DNA of 12,781 nt. It comes from Methanomassiliicoccaceae archaeon UBA367. GTDB lineage: Archaea > Thermoplasmatota > Thermoplasmata > Methanomassiliicoccales > Methanomethylophilaceae. The translations under genes and the position numbers were made by a program. Below the pieces are notes generated by a model that was not told the origin of the DNA, ran no database searches, and saw nothing but the letters and a program-made list of their open reading frames with translations. The stretch lies in NCBI GenBank assembly GCA_002506255.1, contig DAXF01000010.1, positions 4,456-17,236 on the forward strand, given 5' to 3'. Of this stretch, positions 6,929 to 12,451 are shown piece by piece (position 1 is the first letter of the stretch; each line of letters starts with the position of its first letter).

Positions 6929-8023
6929 ATGCCTGAGATAAAGACGGACGTTCTCGTTGTGGGTGCCGGTCCGGCCGGTACGACCGCAGCAAGATTCGCC
7001 GCATTGAACGGAGCAGATGTAACCATCATAGAGCGAAGGCCCGAGGTGGGGGTGCCGGTAAGATGCGGGGAGCTGATGACCTCAAATGAGGAGATAGGGA
7101 ACATGTTCCCCAAAGCCCAGAACTTAGAGGAGCTGTTCGATGTCATCCCAGACAATCTCAGGCTGAGGGAGATAGAAGGCATAAGGCTCGTCAATCCCAA
7201 AGGGAAGGAGACGGATCTGCCCTTCACCGGGTACACAACGGACAGGGACAGATTCGATCAGCATCTGGCCAAGCTCGCAGTGGAAGAGGGTGCGGAGATA
7301 ATCAAAAGGTGCCAGTTCTTTGACATAAAGGACGGCAAGGCGATAACCACCAAAGGCGAGATAGAATACAAGGTCATAATCGGTGCAGACGGACCCGGTT
7401 CCAGAGTATCAAGGGCGCTGGGCCTTCCAAGGCCCAGGAACCCATATCCTGCGGTAACGGCTCAGGCAGAGGGTGATTACGACCCGTTCATAGTCATGTT
7501 CTTCGGCGGCATCGCCCCGGGAGCCTATAGCTGGATAATACCCAAGGACGGCAGTGCGAACGTCGGTGTAGGCTTCTCTCCGAAATTCTCGGAAGGGACC
7601 CTCAGTGAATATTTCGAGAAATTCACATTGAAGCACGATTTCAAGATAATAAGCAAGCTGGAGGGCAAGCATGTTCCGAGCGAGGGCCCTGTGAACAACA
7701 CTGTCTGCGGGAACGGAATGATCGTGGGCGACGCCGCAGGGCACGTGATATCCGTGAACGGCGGAGGAGTTCCACTGGCTATGATTGCGGGCCGCATATG
7801 CGGCAATGTTGCGGCTGACAACGTCTCTAACGGAAGGTCCCTGGAGGACTACCAGTCAGAATGGCGAAAGGTCATGCTCTCACCTCTGAGAACTGCGGCA
7901 AGGGACAAGAAGATGGCCGATATCTTTGCCTTCGGATCGGATTTCAGGACCGGATTGTGCATGTCTCTTCTCGGAAAGAGGCGCTTGGGAAATCTGATTC
8001 GCTGCAAAGGGATATTCCCGTGA
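6929..8023 (+). CDS. Geranylgeranyl reductase family FAD-dependent oxidoreductase
   Basis: Flavoprotein that saturates double bonds of isoprenoid chains, in archaea usually on geranylgeranyl glycerol phospholipids. 364 residues, somewhat shorter than many homologues near 390-400. Seen: N-terminal Rossmann motif VVGAGPAGTTAA (10-21) with the ribose-binding acidic Glu35; GVPVRCGE (41-48) with Cys46, a conserved cysteine of this family; TTDRDRFD (103-110); GADGPGS (152-158); GAYSWIIPK (198-206), a version of the family's YxWxFPK motif; and GDAAGHVISVNGGGV (267-281), the second FAD motif. The ATG at 6929 is preceded by AAGGTGAT (6916-6923), which overlaps the stop of the prenyl synthase gene; a GTG at 6920 lies inside that site. 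Pairing with the synthase suggests they work on the same prenyl chain. The exact substrate (lipid, or side chain of a membrane electron carrier) cannot be told from sequence. Confidence 0.87.
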   Translation: MPEIKTDVLVVGAGPAGTTAARFAALNGADVTIIERRPEVGVPVRCGELMTSNEEIGNMFPKAQNLEELFDVIPDNLRLREIEGIRLVNPKGKETDLPFTGYTTDRDRFDQHLAKLAVEEGAEIIKRCQFFDIKDGKAITTKGEIEYKVIIGADGPGSRVSRALGLPRPRNPYPAVTAQAEGDYDPFIVMFFGGIAPGAYSWIIPKDGSANVGVGFSPKFSEGTLSEYFEKFTLKHDFKIISKLEGKHVPSEGPVNNTVCGNGMIVGDAAGHVISVNGGGVPLAMIAGRICGNVAADNVSNGRSLEDYQSEWRKVMLSPLRTAARDKKMADIFAFGSDFRTGLCMSLLGKRRLGNLIRCKGIFP

Positions 8024-8485
8024 TCATCTTTTGCGGTGCGCCCTCATCCCGGAACCGCAGACGGGGCAATCATCCATCTTCTCCTTGAACCATTTGCCGC
8101 ATCCCAAGCACCGGTAGTTCCATTTCTCTATCCGCTTTATGCCCGAGGTGCCTACAGGCCTATATTCTATTTTCATTATGGCACATACATTCTCTATGGA
8201 GTAGTCATCGGAAAGAACGGTGCCGCCTACATCAAGTGCCAGTGCTATCACGCTTATATCCACGGGCGAGAGCCTTCCGAGATCACCGCTCTTCTTTGCC
8301 GCCGCCTTTACCTTTTCCTCAGAGGCTTTTGTGCAGTCTGAAACCCTAAGGAGGTCGCCCCAAAGATCTAGTCGGCCGTCCTTGTATCTTCTTAGCTCCT
8401 CTAAAACCCCCGGAGGGCACAGGGAGTCCTCTTCCGGCAGGTTCTCCATGGCGAAAAGAGCGGAGCTGTCTAGGATGAGAACCAT
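8024..8485 (-). CDS. nob1: Nob1 endoribonuclease (PIN domain plus zinc ribbon)
   Basis: Ribosome-maturation nuclease that cuts the 3' end of precursor 16S rRNA in archaea (18S in eukaryotes). 153 residues. N-terminal PIN domain: LILDSSALF with Asp6, a Glu at 29/30, SPVDISVIALAL with Asp76, and LSDDYSIENV with Asp93/94, together the acidic metal-binding set. C-terminal zinc ribbon: CLGC (126-129) and CPVC (140-143), followed by a basic tail (RAHRKR). The PIN-ribbon order is the archaeal Nob1 layout. The start codon lies about 27 bases from a TATA-like element with no ribosome site, so the mRNA is probably leaderless. Its stop codon directly abuts the stop of the convergent reductase gene (TGATCA at 8021-8026). 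A generic PIN toxin is unlikely because of the zinc ribbon and the lack of an antitoxin gene. Confidence 0.9.
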   Translation of the reverse strand: MVLILDSSALFAMENLPEEDSLCPPGVLEELRRYKDGRLDLWGDLLRVSDCTKASEEKVKAAAKKSGDLGRLSPVDISVIALALDVGGTVLSDDYSIENVCAIMKIEYRPVGTSGIKRIEKWNYRCLGCGKWFKEKMDDCPVCGSGMRAHRKR

Positions 8486-8508
8486 GCATTCCGATAATGG
8501 AACGCAGG

Positions 8509-8516
8509 TTTAATTC
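8509..8516 (-). promoter_or_regulatory. TATA element of nob1
   Basis: On the minus strand the bases read GAATTAAA. The centre is about 27 bases before the nob1 ATG (8485), placing the transcription start at or near the start codon. It is back-to-back with the TATA box of the divergent gene, only 18 bases away. Confidence 0.5.
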
Positions 8517-8534
8517 TTCGGGTAGCGGAGAAAG

Positions 8535-8542
8535 GTTATAAC
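8535..8542 (+). promoter_or_regulatory. TATA element of the 88-residue protein gene
   Basis: GTTATAAC, preceded by a purine-rich BRE-like GGAGAAAG (8527-8534). The centre is about 27 bases before the ATG at 8566, and no Shine-Dalgarno lies upstream of that ATG, so a leaderless transcript is likely. It shares an 80-base divergent intergenic region with nob1. Confidence 0.6.
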
Positions 8543-8565
8543 GGGCATCCTCTTTCCCAGGGCTT

Positions 8566-8832
8566 ATGGAAAGAAACATCGTCGTGTCCGACGAAGTTAG
8601 GAAGATGATAGAGGAGTCCGGTCAGGACTATCGCATCAGCACTGCCTGCAGAGGCTCTGTGATCGTACCGATCTCCATCAAACCTCCCAAAGACAGCGAC
8701 ATAAAGATCCCTGTTGGGAACAACACTCTTTACGTTTCCCGTGTCCAGGCAAGATACATCAAGAAAGTAACAATGGATATGATGTATGACGACGAGGATC
8801 TCTATTCCTGCACAGTATTCAGCCGTTACTGA
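8566..8832 (+). CDS. Conserved hypothetical small protein (88 residues)
   Basis: I do not recognise a named family with certainty. The gene is supported by its own TATA box, a clean ATG and gene-like codon use. The protein is soluble and mixed alpha/beta: a short helix (VRKMIEES, 11-18), a strand ending at Cys28 (RISTACRGSV), a proline/lysine stretch (SIKPPKDSDIKIPVG, 37-51), then LYVSRVQARYIKKVTMDM (55-72) and an acidic turn before Cys82 near the C-terminus. The alternation of strand, lone cysteine, Gly-rich turn and a 'xVSxxxARYI' segment loosely recalls A-type Fe-S carriers (IscA/HesB), but the three-cysteine set of those proteins is absent, so this is only a suggestion. It diverges from nob1, and its 3' end overlaps the end of the ThiI-like gene by seven bases. 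Confidence 0.75.
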   Translation: MERNIVVSDEVRKMIEESGQDYRISTACRGSVIVPISIKPPKDSDIKIPVGNNTLYVSRVQARYIKKVTMDMMYDDEDLYSCTVFSRY

Positions 8833-9452
8833 ATGCGGGTGGCTGAATCCGCTGTATGCTTGATAAGGGAATCGAAGTCCACACGCTCCTGCTGTTCCCT
8901 GGTCCTGTAAACGCCCGCTTCGGTCATAGGGTGCTTCGGGACGGCACCGCATCCGTCCGTGCGCATTATCGAGAGCTCATAAGTGCCGATCTTCTGAGCT
9001 ATGTCTATGATCTCCTGTTTGTCCAGGCCGATAAGCGGTCTTATAACAGGGAATCCGAGGCCATGCTGTTCCGATCTTATGTTGGAAAGAGTCTGTGATG
9101 CGACCTGACCCAGGGAATCGCCCATGAGGATCCCGTCTGCTCCGTGCTCATCAGCGAACCTCTTGGCGGATCCGAGCATGGCTCTCTTGCACAGGATGCA
9201 TCTGTAACTATCTTCGCACCTCTCGGCGAATGCGGCCAGGCTATTGCCGTGGTCAGCTGAGTAAAGCGGAAGCTCCTGCCCCGTCTCCAGGCGCAGCCTC
9301 TCTGCCAGAAGTCGAACCTTGTCCTTTGCCGCCTGAGACGAGAATATGCCGTTGTCCATATTGAGAAGGATGACCTCCGCGCCTGCACGGCACATGAGGT
9401 AGACCGCAACGGGGGAATCGATCCCATCAGAGAGCAGTGCTACCAGCTTCAT
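8826..9452 (-). CDS. ThiI-type PP-loop sulfurtransferase/adenylating domain, without THUMP
   Basis: Resembles the C-terminal catalytic domain of ThiI, which adenylates U8 of tRNA and inserts sulfur to make 4-thiouridine. 208 residues against about 380-480 for complete ThiI: the N-terminal ferredoxin-like and THUMP tRNA-binding domains are absent, and the gene starts cleanly two bases after csl4, so this is its natural form. Seen: PP-loop LLSDGIDSPVA (6-16), with Asp9 in place of the usual second glycine of SGGIDS; CILC (85-88), like the CxxC used by methanogen ThiI proteins; GDSLGQVASQTLSNI (111-125); RPLIGLDKQEII (138-149); and GCGAVPKHP (167-175), whose Cys168 aligns with the catalytic Cys344 region of E. 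coli ThiI. Third gene of a minus-strand RNA operon, probably translated by coupling. It could serve another tRNA thiolation or a different adenylation. Confidence 0.82.
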   Translation of the reverse strand: MKLVALLSDGIDSPVAVYLMCRAGAEVILLNMDNGIFSSQAAKDKVRLLAERLRLETGQELPLYSADHGNSLAAFAERCEDSYRCILCKRAMLGSAKRFADEHGADGILMGDSLGQVASQTLSNIRSEQHGLGFPVIRPLIGLDKQEIIDIAQKIGTYELSIMRTDGCGAVPKHPMTEAGVYRTREQQERVDFDSLIKHTADSATRIQ

Positions 9453-9454
9453 CT

Positions 9455-10018
9455 TCAGATCTGCACGTCGCCGTAATCGTCTGCCAATTTCCTAGGCATG
9501 GAGTATTTGCACTCCTCGCAGTAGAGCTTGCTCTCACCCTTCTTTACGAATTCGCCCTTGCATCTGCTGCATAGGGAGCGTATCACTCCGAGGTGCTCTT
9601 CTTTGGTAGTAAGCTGAAGGGAGGGCTTTATGCCGATAACTCTGGCTCTTATGAAGTCGCCCTTTCTGAGCTCCTTTGAAACGTCCTCGGTGTATCCGGG
9701 GGATATCTTGGAAACGTGTATGGTGGCATATGTCTCGCCGCCCACCTGTCTCTCCGTGCCTTCCTTTGCGACCACGTCTGCCGTGGCCATAGTCTTCCTT
9801 ATGTCTGCTACTATTGCGTATACGACATCACCCTCCTTCAATACGTTGGGAGGGTTCGGACTTACGACCCTGGCTATGCATTCCTCGTCGTCAAGGATCA
9901 GATCCCCTATCTGGGATGCATAGATCTTTCCGTCGCTTGCGAACGTTCCGTCGGAAGCCGCATACTCTTCTTCAACCGCTATCTCGTCACCAGGGAAAAC
10001 CTTCCTACTCTCTGACAT
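9455..10018 (-). CDS. csl4: Exosome RNA-binding cap subunit Csl4
   Basis: Cap protein of the archaeal RNA exosome, which recruits RNA and the DnaG adaptor to the Rrp41/Rrp42 ring. 187 residues in the standard order: N-terminal beta-rich domain (VFPGDEIAVEEEY through residue about 50, with VSPNPPNVL as linker), a central S1 RNA-binding domain (about 62-147, including KEGDVVYAIVADI and LRKGDFIRARVIGI), and a C-terminal zinc ribbon with C150-x2-C153 and C167-x2-C170. The ATG at 10018 is preceded by AAGGTGA, which overlaps the stop of the methylase gene; the GTG at 10027 in the same frame is inside that site and is rejected. It lies between an rRNA methylase and a tRNA thiolation-type gene. Confidence 0.92.
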   Translation of the reverse strand: MSESRKVFPGDEIAVEEEYAASDGTFASDGKIYASQIGDLILDDEECIARVVSPNPPNVLKEGDVVYAIVADIRKTMATADVVAKEGTERQVGGETYATIHVSKISPGYTEDVSKELRKGDFIRARVIGIKPSLQLTTKEEHLGVIRSLCSRCKGEFVKKGESKLYCEECKYSMPRKLADDYGDVQI

Positions 10019-10023
10019 GAAAT

Positions 10024-10617
10024 TCACCTTATATTGACAACCACAACGTCAATCGTCTGTTTCGTCTTACTGTGGAACGAGAACGTGTGGGGGATATTAT
10101 ACTTATAGGTGGCACAGCCGACCACTTCTCTGCCCGCAGCCGATACATAATCCGTCAGGAATGGCAGGGTCTCCGCTTTGTGTACGGAATATATGCTCTC
10201 ACCGATCTCCATGGCCTTGTCTAGGAAGGGCCTGTCCGCCCTCTTCCTCTGGCATCCGAAGGGCGGGTTCATGAAGACCGTATCCGCGCTCCCGGATACA
10301 TCCCCGACATCACACACTGTGAAATCTATCTTCGCACCGAATCTCTCGGCATTCTTCTTTGCGACGGCAATCGCAGAGGGGGATATGTCATATCCGCTTA
10401 TGCTCTCAGCATTCAAGAGCCAGGCACCTACGGAGAATATGCCCGGGCCGCAGCCGAGGTCCGTTATTTTCTTATCGGCAACGTCCCCCTCCGCATAAGC
10501 TGAGAATAGCACGTCGGAAGCTATGGGGGAAGGTGTCGGATATTGTTCAAGGGAAGGATCTGGATCATTGAACCCGAGAAGGGATTCCAATGTTATCTCC
10601 AGCTCCTTCTTCCTCAT
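10024..10617 (-). CDS. METTL5-like SAM-dependent RNA N6-adenine methyltransferase
   Basis: Rossmann-fold methyltransferase of the archaeal/eukaryotic METTL5 type (predicted RNA methylase). The human homologue makes m6A in 18S rRNA; archaeal members are presumed to act on rRNA. 197 residues, normal length. Seen: LEQYPTPSPIASDVL (23-37), the conserved entry motif of this group; SAM motif DLGCGPGIFSVGA (53-65); acidic Asp77 in SGYDISPSA for the ribose; and the catalytic NPPFG (117-121), typical of amino-methylating enzymes on adenine. First gene of the operon with csl4 and the ThiI-like gene. Its stop (TGA at 10026-10024) is part of the csl4 ribosome site. The human enzyme needs the small partner Trm112; none is encoded in this window. 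Confidence 0.87.
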   Translation of the reverse strand: MRKKELEITLESLLGFNDPDPSLEQYPTPSPIASDVLFSAYAEGDVADKKITDLGCGPGIFSVGAWLLNAESISGYDISPSAIAVAKKNAERFGAKIDFTVCDVGDVSGSADTVFMNPPFGCQRKRADRPFLDKAMEIGESIYSVHKAETLPFLTDYVSAAGREVVGCATYKYNIPHTFSFHSKTKQTIDVVVVNIR

Positions 10618-10638
10618 AAACCTTCATAGAACGATGTC

Positions 10639-10646
10639 ATTAAAAA
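10639..10646 (-). promoter_or_regulatory. Possible TATA element of the methylase-csl4 operon
   Basis: On the minus strand TTTTTAAT lies about 25-27 bases before the methylase ATG at 10617, with a pyrimidine-rich run upstream. The same T-run probably also stops transcription from the upstream minus-strand gene, so terminator and promoter appear to share bases. A weak GAAGG three to five bases before the ATG leaves open a short leader. Confidence 0.4.
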
Positions 10647-10677
10647 AAGAAGTGGTTTGAAGAGGCCCTCACGGGCC
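10642..10677 (-). terminator. Hairpin plus U-tract terminator of the glutamate-synthase-like gene
   Basis: Just after the stop codon (10681) the minus strand forms GGCCC (10677-10673), loop GTGA, GGGCC (10668-10664), a five-pair GC stem. A run of seven T residues follows 15 bases later (10648-10642). The U-tract alone would suffice in archaea; the hairpin may stabilise the 3' end. Confidence 0.55.
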
Positions 10678-10680
10678 GTT

Positions 10681-12285
10681 TCAGAGAAGCGCTTCCATGA
10701 CGCGGGCGGCTCTGTTCTCCAGAGTCTCCACGCCTGTGACCTTCTCGGCGTACTCAGTAAGGGCGACAATGTCCTCGTGCTCTATGCAGTTCAGCTTGAA
10801 TCTGCGGGTTCCCGCCATGAGCTGCTTAAGTCCGAGGCCGATCCTGTCATTCCAATATGTGTACAATCCAAGGGCTCCCCAGGGTATGTCAGTGCCCATG
10901 GTCTTTCCCTTGTGCTTCTTAGCCAGGTTGCTTGCTCCTATGAAGAACTGCTCCGGCCTCTCGCCATATTGCTTGACGAAGGATGCGGGAAGCTTCCCCT
11001 CACTTGCAAGATCTGCGAAGTGCTTGCCCTTCATGGCAGCGGTCAGGGGTGCCCTTGCCATAGCGATTGACTTGACCAACGGGCCGTCCCCAAGGTCGGA
11101 AAGGGCGAATGCCTTGTACATCTGGGTCTCGTTGACGAATCCTCCTGCGAAGGAGAGGTCTGGAACGTACCTGCCCTTAGCCCTCAGTATCCTGGCGCAC
11201 TCCATCACCTGAGCGTACAGGTGTATGGTGGGCGTGGACATCTCGTTCATCATGGGCACAGGGGACATGCCGGTACCGCCTCCGGCGGCATCGAAGGTCA
11301 GCAGGTCTATCTTAGCCTCAGACGCGCACTTCATGGTGAAGGCGACGACCTCCGGCTTGTAGGCTCCGGTCTTGAGGAATACGTTCTTCACTCCCTTTGA
11401 TCTCAGCTGGTCCACATCCTCCAGGAAGGAGTCGTGCTCAGGGAACCCGACGCGGCTGTGTCTCTCGAAGGTGCTGAAAACTCCGAATCCGAAAGCTGCC
11501 TGGACATCCGGGTCCTCAGGGTCAGGCTCCACTATATAGCCCCTCTTCTTGAGCTCCAGTGCCTTATCCAGGGATGTGATCCTGACCTCCCCTCCGATGG
11601 CCTTGGCTCCCTGTCCCCACTTCCTCTCTATGACCTCGACGTCAAGCTTGGATATGACGTAATCGTCTACGCCTCCGCGCAGATCCTCTACGTTAGTCTG
11701 TACGACGATCCTTCCGTTCTTGCCGTCCCAGTGGTCCTTGTAGGAGTTCACGCGGAACTCCATGTCCTTGGACCTCTGGACCTTTCCGTTGCTGTATACA
11801 GCATCCGAGTCCATGCCGCAGACGTTCTCCCCTATGACCTGGCAGACACCAGATAGGGCAGCTCCTGCGGCCAGTTCGCGCCAGAACTTCTTGGCCACAG
11901 CCGTGGATCCAAGACCGGCTATGTGCACGGGCAGGTTCATGGGTATAGGGTGCTTCGTCTTGGCACCGATGATGGTCTTAATGTCCGCATTCTCGAAGAA
12001 TGCGATATCAGAGTTCGGCTCTATGCCCTTGGCATTCAGAAGCTCGGCCATTATCTGGAAATGGGACCAGTCTATGTAGAACTCCTTGTTGGAAGAGGAT
12101 GTGCTGGTACCGAAGTACTCGGGGCTGGGGTATAGCACCTCTCTTCCTCTGAAGGCGGACTTGCCTATTTCACAGAGGGTGTTGCATTCCTCTACGCATA
12201 TGGGGCACATGCCGCTTATCGGGTTGACATCAGGAACACGACACTTGGTTCCCGTGGTAGATCTTGCGTTATCTATGGAGGCCAT
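10681..12285 (-). CDS. Glutamate-synthase-like FMN-binding oxidoreductase with N-terminal Cys cluster
   Basis: Flavin TIM-barrel protein of the glutamate synthase domain-2 family, 534 residues. The barrel is marked by HIAGLGSTAVAK (121-132), WGQGAKAIGGEVRI (223-236, the GltS 'GQGAKPGxGG' region), LLTFDAAGGGTGMSP (328-342, the FMN phosphate 'DGGxGGTGAxP' motif) and LSFAGGFVN (377-385). There is no glutaminase domain, and the [3Fe-4S] cysteine motif that follows the barrel in classical GltS is missing. Instead the N-terminus has C15 and C27-x2-C30-x3-C34-x3-C38 (GMCPICVEECNTLCEIGKS), suggesting a differently placed Fe-S or zinc site. The start at 12285 has AAGGTGA five bases upstream; the frame runs 28 codons further, but that part is the untranslated leader and promoter. 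Glutamate synthesis is only one possibility; an N-methylglutamate-synthase-like (MgsC-type) or other FMN role is open. Confidence 0.85.
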   Translation of the reverse strand: MASIDNARSTTGTKCRVPDVNPISGMCPICVEECNTLCEIGKSAFRGREVLYPSPEYFGTSTSSSNKEFYIDWSHFQIMAELLNAKGIEPNSDIAFFENADIKTIIGAKTKHPIPMNLPVHIAGLGSTAVAKKFWRELAAGAALSGVCQVIGENVCGMDSDAVYSNGKVQRSKDMEFRVNSYKDHWDGKNGRIVVQTNVEDLRGGVDDYVISKLDVEVIERKWGQGAKAIGGEVRITSLDKALELKKRGYIVEPDPEDPDVQAAFGFGVFSTFERHSRVGFPEHDSFLEDVDQLRSKGVKNVFLKTGAYKPEVVAFTMKCASEAKIDLLTFDAAGGGTGMSPVPMMNEMSTPTIHLYAQVMECARILRAKGRYVPDLSFAGGFVNETQMYKAFALSDLGDGPLVKSIAMARAPLTAAMKGKHFADLASEGKLPASFVKQYGERPEQFFIGASNLAKKHKGKTMGTDIPWGALGLYTYWNDRIGLGLKQLMAGTRRFKLNCIEHEDIVALTEYAEKVTGVETLENRAARVMEALL

Positions 12286-12296
12286 TCTTGTCACCT

Positions 12297-12314
12297 TGCG
12301 GCTTATTTGCCGCA
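12297..12314 (-). promoter_or_regulatory. 5'-terminal stem-loop next to the ribosome site of the glutamate-synthase-like gene
   Basis: On the minus strand TGCGGC, loop AAATAA, GCCGCA forms a perfect six-pair stem. The ribosome site AAGGTGA begins within the last base of the stem. From the TATA position the transcript should start at about 12314-12316, so the stem-loop would be the very 5' end of the mRNA and could control ribosome access or stability. Confidence 0.5.
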
Positions 12315-12337
12315 TGAACGTTAATGTGCACAGGTAC

Positions 12338-12357
12338 AATATAAACTTAATGTTTAT
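12338..12357 (-). promoter_or_regulatory. TATA box with overlapping dyad, promoter of the glutamate-synthase-like gene
   Basis: The minus strand reads TTTATATT at 12345-12338, a good TATA element about 26 bases before the predicted transcript start. It overlaps a perfect inverted repeat, ATAAAC (12341-12346) and GTTTAT (12352-12357), around TTAAT. A dyad covering the TATA box could be a repressor site, though in AT-rich DNA a six-base repeat can be chance. Confidence 0.5.
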
Positions 12358-12364
12358 TTGTCTG

Positions 12365-12439
12365 TTCAATTAAAAATATATTAGATATTTGTACAGTATT
12401 TTGAATTTATACTAATTCAATTAGACAAACATCTAATAT
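12365..12439. repeat. AT-rich intergenic block with nested inverted repeats; possible terminator of the right-hand gene
   Basis: This part of the 166-base gap (12286-12451) holds several dyads: ATATTAGAT (12378-12386) with ATCTAATAT (12431-12439); TTGAATT (12401-12407) with AATTCAA (12414-12420); and CTAATT-C-AATTAG (12412-12424). TTCAATTA is also directly repeated (12365-12372 and 12416-12423). Read on the minus strand, the outer pair would close a long hairpin followed by ATTTTTAATT, so it may end the transcript of the gene to the right. It could also bind a regulator of the glutamate-synthase-like gene. Confidence 0.4.
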
Positions 12440-12451
12440 TTTTTCAAAGGC

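Noticed and set aside
8024..8485. PIN-domain protein as a VapC toxin of a toxin-antitoxin pair
   Set aside because: It has the C-terminal zinc ribbon of Nob1, and the divergent small protein does not resemble an antitoxin.
12286..12369. N-terminal extension of 28 codons on the glutamate-synthase-like gene
   Set aside because: It would translate the TATA box, hairpin and ribosome site; the ATG at 12285 has AAGGTGA at the right distance.
12338..12451. AT-rich island as a replication origin
   Set aside because: No cdc6/orc1 gene is nearby and no origin-recognition-box-like repeats are seen; a promoter and terminator explain the position.
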